From positions 620,001 to 684,000 of the forward strand of contig NZ_FRXN01000001.1 in NCBI RefSeq assembly GCF_900148515.1: a stretch of DNA of 64,000 bases. The letters run 5' to 3'. Position numbers and translations under genes: made by a program. This document shows positions 29,401 to 37,501 of the stretch, piece by piece. Every line of letters starts with the position of its first letter. The first letter of the stretch is position 1. Source of the stretch: Algoriphagus zhangzhouensis. Its GTDB lineage: Bacteria > Bacteroidota > Bacteroidia > Cytophagales > Cyclobacteriaceae. The notes below the pieces were generated by a model. The model saw only the letters and a program-made list of their open reading frames with translations, was not told the origin of the DNA and searched no databases.

Positions 29401-29663
29401 GAATCGGCCATTTCAAGGGCTTCATTTATTCCGAATAAATCCCATTGAATTGCAGATTTGTGGACGTAAGCGAATACTATGCTATCGGGTTCATTTTCAG
29501 TTTTGAATTGCTTTATAGCCTTTTGAATAAGCTGGTTGGCAGACTCGAATTCCCCATCTCTGAATGCAGATTGGGATTGTGCATACCAATTTTGACCTAA
29601 TGCAGAGGTGTACCAAAAGCTAGTAAAAAGAAAAAAAAGGAAATATCTTTTGAACCAAGCCAT
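26457..29663 (-). CDS. Exported, membrane-anchored TPR-CHAT caspase-like protein
   Basis: 1068 residues: signal peptide (1-23, cleaved near ALG), a long array of tetratricopeptide repeats (about 30-480), a helical linker, a CHAT domain (about 700-1035) and a C-terminal membrane helix (about 1045-1064) ending in RKKI. The caspase-like dyad is visible as HLATHGE (His893) and LSACNTGSG (Cys943), so protease activity is plausible. The topology places TPR and CHAT domains in the periplasm. It is the third gene after the sigma factor and anti-sigma-like genes, starting 11 bases after the latter. CHAT domains cleave partner proteins in several defence and signalling systems; here the natural candidate partner is the anti-sigma protein (inference). 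Confidence 0.9.
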   Translation of the reverse strand: MAWFKRYFLFFLFTSFWYTSALGQNWYAQSQSAFRDGEFESANQLIQKAIKQFKTENEPDSIVFAYVHKSAIQWDLFGINEALEMADSAIFLSENLNTSTDSKIAALNKKGQLLVHDFYWNEAENTFQKAESLIREQDKKSTLISTLYNNISWLYLNLQNLEKAYSYGLKSLEIQKELYGENDRKLMGVYQSLGLIANDRADYENAEKFSFKLYEIAKANLDPDHPTMALVYNQLAIIQESRFRYAEAIQYLQEMANVSQKNYEKTGNPQFLAIAYNNLGNIYHKLNEFPLAEPYFSKSVILHSENYGEDEIGIIQPIIHLASSKMHLGKLDEADSLFQFAYLKQQILEKENLPGLAALESQIGDLFAYKSIPEEAILWYTRALEHYQASNIENFFLVGETHTSIGKEFLNSENYKQSIEHYEKALEIYKKLYPDSRIVVSSKYNDLSLAFLKEGNQEAAWKYSDSTFIRILGQGFIRSEKWTDLLPPNYRIAFFIENRINLIWAKNLENESQENLLEIIELADGYSRNFQKSIFSLRTQYSLIELAKEHRKILLHAIDACWILAAKFEKKEYFEIAFRFSELEKGVLLRLASNNMMISESIDADDSIAILDQFWRDQINGLNSNFMNSPNDSILNQLTYSMESYSIFQDSIINLDIPIWNERYSLEPYSIEEIQRKLLGNNNVLIEFSVSENRIYAFVLSDAGLKTHMIDRNSIGRQIEKLNQLKNLEFEEFKSVSHVIFNELISPFYSDLKDKNIIIIPDRELYSVNFESLIKNQDGENFSELSYLIKDHEISYLLSTSTSNQFFEKKKKDSKNGLFIAPGFTDQMKQSYISDHPNQAPIQSQLIRQPFSLLTAKLASNMVKGSFYQQTEAQESLFYENASDFEILHLATHGEVDNAYPMNSHLYMAYPNEADSANQDGIIHAFEIYGLQLQAELAVLSACNTGSGKFEDGEGLISLAHSFLHAGCSSVLMSMWEIDEKTSSEILMDFYKNLTNGESKSASLRNAKLSFLEQSPPELAHPYYWAGLGLIGDTSPLESNKGFKNLLWIFLGALIVSALMYFFLRKKI

Positions 29664-29673
29664 GTCAAAGTGA

Positions 29674-30384
29674 CTATTTCAATTTTTCCAAAAGTTCCTC
29701 CTTTTTATAAAGAGGACTATTTAATTTTTCCAACAATTGAATCGCTGATTCCTTTTCTTCCTCTTTCAAGTAAATCAATGATCTATACCAAAGAGCTTTT
29801 TGATAAAATTCAGAATTGGAATCTTCTAATAATTGATCTAGAAATTGGGCTGAAGACTCAAATTCTTTTTGATTTAACTTGGCCATAGCCAAATAGAAAG
29901 CCAATGTATCAGTTGGCTGATCTTGTGCTAGATTGGTCCAAATATCTTGTGCTTCCTGATATTTCTCTTCTTTGTAACTGACCATTCCATCATCAAATTG
30001 ATAAGAATCAGTGCTACTCATTGGTACTGGTAATCCTGGATCAGGATAAAAATAGGCGGTATAAATGTCTCCAGATGAACTTTCCGAATTCCATGGCTGC
30101 AACCAAATGAATAAACCTAAAATGAAGACAACTGAAGCAGCAATTCCATATTTGAGGAAAGAAATCAACTTTCTACTTACTTTAGAATTTTCTTTGTTTT
30201 TGATCCAAGAATCAACTTCAATAGTCGCCTGCAAGCTTCTTTGAAAGTTAACTTCTCTTCTAAGTTCCTGATTTGTAATTATCCTCTCTTCGAAAGCTCC
30301 TTTTTCCTCAGATGATATTTCTCCCAAAATAAATCTTTCGATCTCTTCAAATTCTTCTAGCGATATTTCAGGCTTATTATTCAT
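29674..30384 (-). CDS. Single-pass anti-sigma-like protein with periplasmic TPR region
   Basis: 236 residues: an acidic N-terminal helical segment (ISLEEFEEIERFILGEISSEE, typical of zinc-free anti-sigma domains in Bacteroidota), one membrane helix (about 79-95) and a C-terminal part with TPR-like helices (MVSYKEEKYQEAQDIW and later repeats). N-in topology puts the N-terminal domain in the cytoplasm to bind the sigma factor and the TPR part in the periplasm. Its start overlaps the sigma gene end by eight bases, supporting a sigma/anti-sigma pair. The anti-sigma role is inferred from architecture and position. Confidence 0.72.
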   Translation of the reverse strand: MNNKPEISLEEFEEIERFILGEISSEEKGAFEERIITNQELRREVNFQRSLQATIEVDSWIKNKENSKVSRKLISFLKYGIAASVVFILGLFIWLQPWNSESSSGDIYTAYFYPDPGLPVPMSSTDSYQFDDGMVSYKEEKYQEAQDIWTNLAQDQPTDTLAFYLAMAKLNQKEFESSAQFLDQLLEDSNSEFYQKALWYRSLIYLKEEEKESAIQLLEKLNSPLYKKEELLEKLK

Positions 30385-30925
30385 GCTTGCGTTGGAGTTC
30401 CAAGTAGGTTTTTCTTAGTTTATTCATACATCTGAACTTGATTGTTTTGATGCTTTTCTCAGTTGTATTTCTGCTGGATGCTATTGATTTTAGACTTGAT
30501 TTTTTGAAGTAGAATCTTGATAAAATCTCTCTGCAACCTTCTCCCAATTGCATAAGTGATTCAATCAATAAATTGGTTTGTATTTCATTTTCTTCCCAAT
30601 TTTCATCTTGTTGATTTCCTTCATTGTAGTCATTTCTATCTTCATTGATGCTACTGGTAGGTTTTCTAGTTTTTAGGATATTGATCCATTTATACTTGCA
30701 GATTTGTCTTAGGTATGCATTGAATTTTTCCTGACTACCCACAAACTTTCCCGTTTTTAAATTGACCCAGGCAACGTGAATACAGCTTTGGAATAAGTCT
30801 TCTGCATCTTCAATCGTACCTGAGTTTTTGACCACGTAACTTTTGCACCACTCGATATTCATGGAGTATGCTTGTGAAAGAGCTTTCTCTGGAGATTGAA
30901 ACCAATATTCTTCTGATGAACCCAA
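30377..30925 (-). CDS. ECF-like RNA polymerase sigma factor (non-ATG start)
   Basis: 182 residues from a TTG at 30925, the only common start codon upstream of the conserved region; the first ATG (30862, 161 residues) would cut into the first helix of sigma region 2. Region 2 is shown by VVKNSGTIEDAEDLFQSCIHVAW, and region 4 by a helix-turn-helix (about 125-170; REILSRFYFKKSSLKSIASSRNTTEKSIK). A charged linker (about 93-115) lies between. It is first in a three-gene cassette with the anti-sigma-like and TPR-CHAT genes. Targets unknown. Confidence 0.82.
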   Translation of the reverse strand: MGSSEEYWFQSPEKALSQAYSMNIEWCKSYVVKNSGTIEDAEDLFQSCIHVAWVNLKTGKFVGSQEKFNAYLRQICKYKWINILKTRKPTSSINEDRNDYNEGNQQDENWEENEIQTNLLIESLMQLGEGCREILSRFYFKKSSLKSIASSRNTTEKSIKTIKFRCMNKLRKTYLELQRKHE

Positions 30926-31044
30926 ACCTTGTAATTATTTGATCATCAAGATAAACTGCTAGTTTCATTTTTTCATTAAGTTTTGTTTAAAATACCATAA
31001 GTCATAGTTGGTTAATGTGAGTCAGGCATATTCAGTCCTATCAC

Positions 31045-33576
31045 TTATTTTAATTTCACAATCAATTCTGCCATTCCTTGATATGATTTAGCCCGTTCCT
31101 CTCCTTCAGCACATTCTGCTGCGCCATCACCCATCCAGGATGGCCAAGATCTCCCTGATACTAATAAATGGAAAAATTCATACCTCCCATCAATCAATTC
31201 CATTGATTCAGATGTCCAACTAATAGATCTTCCTACTTGAGAAGGTATAACATCTGGCCAATAATAGAGTACCCTTGCTTGATAGGACTCTGCCCCTTCA
31301 ATTGGAGGTGTTGTGAAATATGTATTTGAACCACAGCTGGAATAAAGCTCATCTGGCTTGTAATTGTAATAGGAATAATAATCTATGGGAAGGTGAAGGA
31401 TTTTGTATTTATCATCATTTAGAATTTTTAAAGTGGTCTCTAATGTTTGATATAAAAAGTATTCGTCATCGACCTCTGACTTTGCATAAATCTTTGCAGT
31501 GATGGTTTCTGTTCCATTTTGTGTATCACTATCTAAACATCTATACTTCAGATTATTAGTGCCAAATGTATTCACGATGTTAGAATAATTCCCTTCATAT
31601 AGAAATTTCCCATGCTTACCGGATGTTTCCCAAACTATCTTCATTTCTGAGAAATCCATCAAAGATTGGTTTCTAATGATGGGCTCGATAGATACGTCCA
31701 CCATATTTACATTTCCTTCTTTTCCAGAAAGTGTTACCCCTTTGGGTAAAAGCTGATAGTTGCTTTTGCGGATCGTGATGCTTGCAGTATCCCGTCCTAT
31801 TAATTTATTTTTGTAATAGGCCTCAACATAGACATATTCTACATTGTATTCATCCGGAAGGTTTGCAGCACTTACTTGAGTGATGTAGGTGATTTTAGGA
31901 GTGGCAGTTTCGATTTTCTTACCTTTATCTCCATCGGCATTTCTAACCTCTCCAAATTCTCCGGGAGTTTCAAAAACAAAATAAGGATGGGTACCATCTT
32001 CTATAGTCAGATCCTTAATAATTGGCTCCAAGTCTACATATGAATAGGCGCTAATAGTAGACTCTTGTGGGCTTAAGGTGACTTTTGAGCTTTTGGCTCT
32101 GACGTCCCATTCTTCGAGTTGATTTGAATTTCTATAATCCCATGCCAACCTTATAAAATCCCCTGCGAGCAATGTTACATTGACGACTTTCATGATTTTC
32201 GCAGACTTTTTCATTACGTCGTCTACCTTATCATAATCAAATTGTGGGAGCTCATATCCGGATTGATCTGCACGATCAACCATTAAGTCAAAGGCTGCAT
32301 TTGCCAAATCCGGAAAACTATTCTCAAGGATATTTGTACTAGATTTTAATAGAAAAGTGTTTATAGCTCCTGAAAAATCTCCCTTTTTAACATTTTCATA
32401 AATATCTGGTGAAGCTTTAAGAAACACTTCTGTCTTTTCAATAAATGCTTCAACTGTTCCACTTTTTATATCGAATCCAGCTCCCTTCAATTCATCTTTC
32501 CAACCAAATATCTCCATGACTAATGGAAACATGAAATCCAAGGCAAATGCTTCAATCTCAAGTCTAGTCAATTTGGCTGTTTCAGTTTCAGTTTTGGGCT
32601 TAGGATCAGCTATTCCAGGCCCTATAACATGGACTTTATATCCAATTTCACTTACTCCATCAGGTAGATTGAGATCTATTGGAGTAGTTTCCTTGTAGAC
32701 AAAATCATTTTCTTTGCTTTCAATAGTCGCCCCCAATATTCCTGTTATGGAATTTGCTGCATCTGCTGGAGAAACTTCAAAATCTATGTCTGATTGTGTA
32801 CCGGTTCCGACTTCAGATAGCAACACATTTTTATTCCCTGCCTCATCCTTGGTATACATTTTATAAAGGAAAGCATGAGCCCTTCTCCGGTAGCTGTTTC
32901 TAATTGACAATTGACCAATTGAAGGGTCGAAAACTTGAATTCCACTTTTAATACTTATTCCTTCCACCTGAATTGTGGAAGCTTTTTCTATTTGAGTTCT
33001 TGCGAAAATATCGCTGTAGTTGTCTTCGGGTAAAATCCCATTTAGTACCTCTGTAAGTGGGTCTAAATAGGTTTCTTTTCCTAGAATCAAAGGGTCTGAT
33101 TTCCAGAGCTCTTCAAATTCCGAATCCCAAATGCTTGTTTTGGGCAAGGAGCTATATTGTTCCAGAAATATTGGTGTGAGTCTCTCGTCCCTAAAGTCCA
33201 ATGCCATGCCCAAATAAACCAACACCTGAGCTGTCGTTTTTGGGCTTAAAGTTGAAGTAGAATCGGTAATAAAACCTGCCAAGAGTAGGTTGTCCTCCTG
33301 ATCAAACAAATATGCGAGGCTGGGAACATTTGGCGTGGAAACAACCAGGGATGCCCCATTTGAGCTTACTGGAAAAGAATTGCCAAAGGAAAAAATCTCT
33401 GCTGTAGCTAAATCAATTCCAGCTTCTGAAGGAATTTCGATTGAAATGTTCTTTGTATCAAATTCGCCCGTTGGAATATTTGGGTCAACTGTAGGCTCAT
33501 GTTCATCTTTGCAGGAATATGTAAATAGGAGCAAAAAAGACAAAAGGCCGATAAAAAGTAAATGTCTAGGTTTCAT
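31045..33576 (-). CDS. Large hypothetical lipoprotein
   Basis: 843 residues with a lipoprotein signal (LLFTYSC, Cys22) followed by an acidic linker. No domain is recognised. The protein contains repeated beta-rich segments in the second half (about 500-700, with recurring PSEYNVEYVYVEAYY-like strands suggesting Ig-like modules) and a C-terminal Cys/Trp-rich part. It lies 120 bases upstream of the sigma factor gene on the same strand and might be its surface partner, or simply an unrelated neighbour. Secretion to the outer membrane surface is plausible. Confidence 0.7.
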   Translation of the reverse strand: MKPRHLLFIGLLSFLLLFTYSCKDEHEPTVDPNIPTGEFDTKNISIEIPSEAGIDLATAEIFSFGNSFPVSSNGASLVVSTPNVPSLAYLFDQEDNLLLAGFITDSTSTLSPKTTAQVLVYLGMALDFRDERLTPIFLEQYSSLPKTSIWDSEFEELWKSDPLILGKETYLDPLTEVLNGILPEDNYSDIFARTQIEKASTIQVEGISIKSGIQVFDPSIGQLSIRNSYRRRAHAFLYKMYTKDEAGNKNVLLSEVGTGTQSDIDFEVSPADAANSITGILGATIESKENDFVYKETTPIDLNLPDGVSEIGYKVHVIGPGIADPKPKTETETAKLTRLEIEAFALDFMFPLVMEIFGWKDELKGAGFDIKSGTVEAFIEKTEVFLKASPDIYENVKKGDFSGAINTFLLKSSTNILENSFPDLANAAFDLMVDRADQSGYELPQFDYDKVDDVMKKSAKIMKVVNVTLLAGDFIRLAWDYRNSNQLEEWDVRAKSSKVTLSPQESTISAYSYVDLEPIIKDLTIEDGTHPYFVFETPGEFGEVRNADGDKGKKIETATPKITYITQVSAANLPDEYNVEYVYVEAYYKNKLIGRDTASITIRKSNYQLLPKGVTLSGKEGNVNMVDVSIEPIIRNQSLMDFSEMKIVWETSGKHGKFLYEGNYSNIVNTFGTNNLKYRCLDSDTQNGTETITAKIYAKSEVDDEYFLYQTLETTLKILNDDKYKILHLPIDYYSYYNYKPDELYSSCGSNTYFTTPPIEGAESYQARVLYYWPDVIPSQVGRSISWTSESMELIDGRYEFFHLLVSGRSWPSWMGDGAAECAEGEERAKSYQGMAELIVKLK

Positions 33577-33675
33577 TGAGAAGGAGGTTAAATATGATAG
33601 GATTCTAAAAAGTCATTTGACTTTCAATCCTCTATCAACTCCATCACAAAAAAGTAAACAGGGTGATTAAAAAAA

Positions 33676-34821
33676 TTAAATGTTCCTCAATTCAAAAACT
33701 ACACTATTGACCCATTCAATAGTATCCCGAATCTCTTTTTCTTTAGTATTCATTCCCAAACTAAATCGTATCGAAGCTCTTCCTAAATCAGGTTCTATGC
33801 CCATTGCTTCCAAAACGTGACTTGGTTTAGGGTTAATAGAAGTACAAGCTGAACCGGAGCTTACTGCTACCTTTTGGCAAACCTTTCTCAATAGCTCCTC
33901 TCCTTCTACTCCAGCAAATGAGATATTGGAAACATGAGGCAAACGATGAGTTTGACTTCCATTCAAAAAAGTGTCTGATAATTCCAAAAGGCCTGTTTCT
34001 AATAGATCACGCAGGCTTTTTAGACGGATTTCCTCAGAAACCAAATGAGCTGAACGTAATTCAGCTGCCTTTCCAAATCCCACAATTCCTGGTACATTTA
34101 GAGTACCACTTCTCATCCCTTTTTCATGCCCTCCTCCTTGAATTTGAGCCAAAGGTTTGGGCAAGGGATGATTATGTCGAACAAACAAGGCTCCTACTCC
34201 TTTTGGTCCATATAATTTATGAGCAGACATCGCCATCAGATGGATTCCTTTCACATTAACAGGGATTTTACCAACAGCCTGAACTGCATCAGTGAAAAAG
34301 ATTATCCCCTGATCTTCACATAATGCAGCGATATCAGAAACTGGATGAATGACTCCTGTTTCATTATTTGCCCACATCAATGAAATCATTTTTGTATGAG
34401 GTTTTACTGATTTAAAGAGCAGATCAAAATCTATTTCTCCTTTGGAATCAACAGGTAAATGAGTGACTTCAGCGCCTCTATTTTCGATTTCTTCCAAAGT
34501 ATCCAACACAGCTTTGTGTTCGGTTTGGCAAGTGATATAGTGTTGTCTTTCTCCCAAATAATGCTCAAAAACTCCTTTGATTCCTAGATTAATTGCCTCG
34601 GTAGCACCCGATGTAAATACGATCTCTTTGGACTTTGCTCCTATCAAAGTAGCTACCTTTTCCCTTGCTTCTTCAACAGCATTTTCGGCTACCCAGCCAA
34701 AGGGATGGCTTTTGCTGGATGCATTTCCAAAATGAGTCCCAAAGTATGGGATCATTTCTTCGATGACTTCAGGAGCACAAGGCGTGGTGGCGTTATAATC
34801 TAGGTAAATCGGATAGTTCAT
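33676..34821 (-). CDS. Cysteine desulfurase (IscS/NifS family)
   Basis: 381 residues, class V aminotransferase fold. Motifs: YLDYNATTP at the start, CQTEHKAV with the cofactor-stacking His102, MSAHKLYGPKG with the PLP lysine Lys202, and SSGSACTS with the catalytic Cys326. It releases sulfur from cysteine for Fe-S clusters, thio-modification or Mo cofactor sulfuration. It is not in a suf/isc cluster. Length and the short active-site loop fit IscS/NifS-type (group I) enzymes. Its neighbourhood to molybdoenzyme genes is suggestive but distance is several kilobases. Confidence 0.93.
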   Translation of the reverse strand: MNYPIYLDYNATTPCAPEVIEEMIPYFGTHFGNASSKSHPFGWVAENAVEEAREKVATLIGAKSKEIVFTSGATEAINLGIKGVFEHYLGERQHYITCQTEHKAVLDTLEEIENRGAEVTHLPVDSKGEIDFDLLFKSVKPHTKMISLMWANNETGVIHPVSDIAALCEDQGIIFFTDAVQAVGKIPVNVKGIHLMAMSAHKLYGPKGVGALFVRHNHPLPKPLAQIQGGGHEKGMRSGTLNVPGIVGFGKAAELRSAHLVSEEIRLKSLRDLLETGLLELSDTFLNGSQTHRLPHVSNISFAGVEGEELLRKVCQKVAVSSGSACTSINPKPSHVLEAMGIEPDLGRASIRFSLGMNTKEKEIRDTIEWVNSVVFELRNI

Positions 34822-34898
34822 GTGACTAAAATAAGTGATTCTAATTCCATCCCCTTACAAATTTCAAGTAACTTCGATCTGAATCAGTCTATTTGATC

Positions 34899-35249
34899 AT
34901 GCAAGAAAATTGGACATTTGAAATTGGAGAAGAGCCACTGGGTAATGAAATGGAAATCGATGATTTTTTGACAGCCAGAAAAAAGGAACTAGGGATCTTT
35001 CTTTCCTTTTATTACAAAAAGCAGGGAGCAGTTGCCGAAAACGTAAGTGTGATCAATACTTTGCTTTTGGACGGTAAAAAATCCGGGAAGCTGACTTTAT
35101 CATTTAACGTAGTTTATTTCAATGCCTGTTTGGCTATTCATGAGCAAGACCATGATAAAATGGTGCTGAAATTCAAGCTGGATAGAGAAAATAGAAAATT
35201 GGATTTAATAGGTCCCTACTGGCCAGAAAGAGAAATGGATGAGATTTAA
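34899..35249 (+). CDS. Small hypothetical protein
   Basis: 116 residues from the ATG at 34899 (a TTG at 34893 would add two). Cytoplasmic, no signal or membrane segment, Glu/Lys-rich, mostly beta-strand-like (LTLSFNVVYFNACLAI, KMVLKFKLDRENRKLDLIG). No family recognised. Divergent from the cysteine desulfurase gene and about 100 bases upstream of glnS, with which it may share regulation. Confidence 0.6.
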   Translation: MQENWTFEIGEEPLGNEMEIDDFLTARKKELGIFLSFYYKKQGAVAENVSVINTLLLDGKKSGKLTLSFNVVYFNACLAIHEQDHDKMVLKFKLDRENRKLDLIGPYWPEREMDEI

Positions 35250-35310
35250 GGTGAAACTTGCCAAATCTGAATTTTTTTAATCTAATCTCTTTCTTCATTT
35301 TCGCTGATTG

Positions 35311-35340
35311 TTGCAATTCCTTTCAATTGAAGTAATTTTG
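35311..35340 (+). promoter_or_regulatory. Candidate Bacteroidota promoter of glnS
   Basis: TTG (35311-35313) followed after 19 bases by TAATTTTG (35333-35340) fits the Bacteroidota pattern TTG-N19-TAnnTTTG. Transcription would begin close to 35346, giving a short leader before the ATG at 35358. Seen by eye only. Confidence 0.45.
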
Positions 35341-35357
35341 AACATCAGTTTTCACTT

Positions 35358-37388
35358 ATGAAAGAATCACCAGAAGCACTCAATTTTATTGAGCAAATTA
35401 TAGAAGAAGATCTGGCCAATGGCCTTCCAAAAGATAAACTAAGGTTCCGTTTTCCACCGGAGCCTAACGGTTATTTGCATATTGGTCATGCTGCCTCCAT
35501 TTGTTTGAATTTCGGTTTGGGAGAGAAATACAATGCTCCTGTCAATCTGAGATTTGATGATACCAATCCTGCCAAAGAGGAACAGGAATATGTGGACGCG
35601 ATCAAGCGTGATATTGCTTGGTTGGGCTTCAAATGGGCAAATGAATGCTATTCTTCGGATTATTTCCAGCAGTTATATGATTGGGCTGTCCAGTTGATCA
35701 AAGAAGACAAAGCCTATGTTGATCAGCAGACTTCTGAGCAAATCGCCGAACAAAAAGGAACTCCTACCACTCCGGGGACTGCAAGTCCCTATCGTGACAG
35801 ACCAATAGAAGAAAGTTTGGAGCTTTTCGAGAAAATGAAGAATGGGGAATTTGAAAAAGGCGCTTACCTTCTTCGTGCAAAAATCGATATGGCTTCTCCG
35901 AATATGCATATGAGAGATCCGATTTTGTATCGTATCATCAATGCGCATCACCATAGAACCGGCAACGATTGGTGTATCTACCCGATGTATGACTGGGCTC
36001 ATGGCGAGTCAGATTATATCGAGCATATCTCCCATTCCCTTTGTACGCTTGAATTTAAGCTTCATAGAGAGCTGTATGACTGGTATTTGGATCAGATTTA
36101 TGATTCAGCCAATCTACGTCCTAAACAAAGAGAATTTGCTCGTAGAAACTTGAGCTATACCGTCATGAGTAAGCGAAAGCTTCTTGAATTGGTACAGAAA
36201 AAGGTGGTTTCGGGCTGGAATGATCCCCGTATGCCAACTATCTCTGGTTTGAGACGAAGAGGTTATACACCAGACTCAATTAGAAAATTCAGTGACCTAT
36301 CCGGTATCTCCAAAAGGGATAATGTGACGGATGTTTCACTTCTTGAATATTGCATCAGAGAAGATTTGAATAAAACCGCTACTCGTGTAATGGCTGTTTT
36401 GGATCCCGTGAAGCTTGTTTTGACGAATTATCCAGAAGGGGAAACGGAAATTCTACACATGGAAAACAATCCTGAGCTTCCAGATTCAGGAACGCATGAG
36501 GTACCTTTTTCCAGAGAGCTTTATATAGAAAGAGCTGATTTTCAGGAAGAGGCAAGCAAGAAGTTTTTCAGATTGGCTTTGGGAACTGAAGTTCGATTGA
36601 AAAGTGCCTATATCATCAAAGCAGATTCAGTTGTAAAAGACGATTCTGGAAAAATTACTGAGATTCACTGTACTGTTGACTTGGATTCAAAGTCAGGAAC
36701 GGGAACAGAAGCAAGCTTGAGAAAAGTCAAAGGAACCTTGCATTGGGTATCCATTGAGCATGCCATCAAAGCAGAGGTTCGTGAATATGATCGTTTGTTC
36801 TTGGACGAAGCTCCGGATTCTCATGAGGATAAAAACTTCCTGGAGTTCATCAATCCAGATTCATTGAATGTGATCAAAGAAGCTTATTTGGAGCCATTTT
36901 TGGCGAATGCGACTTTGGAAGACAAATTCCAATTCCAAAGATTAGGTTACTTCACTTTGGATACTGACACCACTTCTGATCAATTGGTTTTCAACAAAAC
37001 AGTTGGTCTGAAAGATTCATGGGCGAAGCAAAATCCTCAAAAAGAGCAATCAAAACCAGCAGCTCCTGCTCCTCAAAATCAGCCAAAGAAAAATCCTTTG
37101 AGTGAGATGCAGCAATTGAGTAAAAAATTGACCAATCTTCCTGAAGAAAAATATGCTTCCACAAAGGCAAACATTCAGAAATTGGCTGAAGAGATCAATT
37201 ATGAAGAGATTGAACCTTTGTTTAATACCGCTGCAAAGAAAGTAGGAACTCGAATCGGTGTCATGTTGATTTTAGGAGTTTTGATTGAGAAAGGTCAAGA
37301 AAAAACAGAGGCTGCGAAAGTATTCATCGAAGCAGGTTTAAATGATTCCAATGAATTGCTTAAAGCAGAAGCTGAGGCGATTGGTTGA
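35358..37388 (+). CDS. glnS: Glutaminyl-tRNA synthetase with C-terminal extension
   Basis: 676 residues; GlnRS charges tRNA-Gln. The class I motifs are [13 protein letters not shown] (HIGH at residues 41-44) and VMSKR (269-273, the KMSKS equivalent), and [10 protein letters not shown] is typical for GlnRS/GluRS. Anticodon-binding beta-barrels follow up to about residue 555. A Pro/Gln/Lys-rich linker then joins a helical extension (about 580-676), which is longer than the E. coli enzyme (554 residues); extended GlnRS forms exist in Bacteroidota. Ends in a perfect terminator. Confidence 0.95.
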   Translation: MKESPEALNFIEQIIEEDLANGLPKDKLRFRFPPEPNGYLHIGHAASICLNFGLGEKYNAPVNLRFDDTNPAKEEQEYVDAIKRDIAWLGFKWANECYSSDYFQQLYDWAVQLIKEDKAYVDQQTSEQIAEQKGTPTTPGTASPYRDRPIEESLELFEKMKNGEFEKGAYLLRAKIDMASPNMHMRDPILYRIINAHHHRTGNDWCIYPMYDWAHGESDYIEHISHSLCTLEFKLHRELYDWYLDQIYDSANLRPKQREFARRNLSYTVMSKRKLLELVQKKVVSGWNDPRMPTISGLRRRGYTPDSIRKFSDLSGISKRDNVTDVSLLEYCIREDLNKTATRVMAVLDPVKLVLTNYPEGETEILHMENNPELPDSGTHEVPFSRELYIERADFQEEASKKFFRLALGTEVRLKSAYIIKADSVVKDDSGKITEIHCTVDLDSKSGTGTEASLRKVKGTLHWVSIEHAIKAEVREYDRLFLDEAPDSHEDKNFLEFINPDSLNVIKEAYLEPFLANATLEDKFQFQRLGYFTLDTDTTSDQLVFNKTVGLKDSWAKQNPQKEQSKPAAPAPQNQPKKNPLSEMQQLSKKLTNLPEEKYASTKANIQKLAEEINYEEIEPLFNTAAKKVGTRIGVMLILGVLIEKGQEKTEAAKVFIEAGLNDSNELLKAEAEAIG

Positions 37389-37424
37389 TTTCAATATTGG
37401 AAATTCATTTTCTACAATAAATAA

Positions 37425-37459
37425 AAAAACGCCTTTGGGTTTTACTCAAAGGCGTTTTT
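37425..37459 (+). terminator. Rho-independent terminator of glnS, works on both strands
   Basis: A perfect 13-bp stem (AAAAACGCCTTTG / CAAAGGCGTTTTT) with a nine-base loop. The T-tract on one strand and A-tract on the other allow it to serve both glnS and the convergent Mo hydroxylase operon. Confidence 0.9.
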
Positions 37460-37501
37460 GCTATTTCTATGGTCTAATAACTCTCGACAATAGACTTATC
37501 A

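Noticed and set aside
35358-37388. GlnRS-YqeY fusion
   Set aside because: The C-terminal extension follows a Pro/Gln linker, but I cannot match it with confidence to YqeY, so only an extension is reported.
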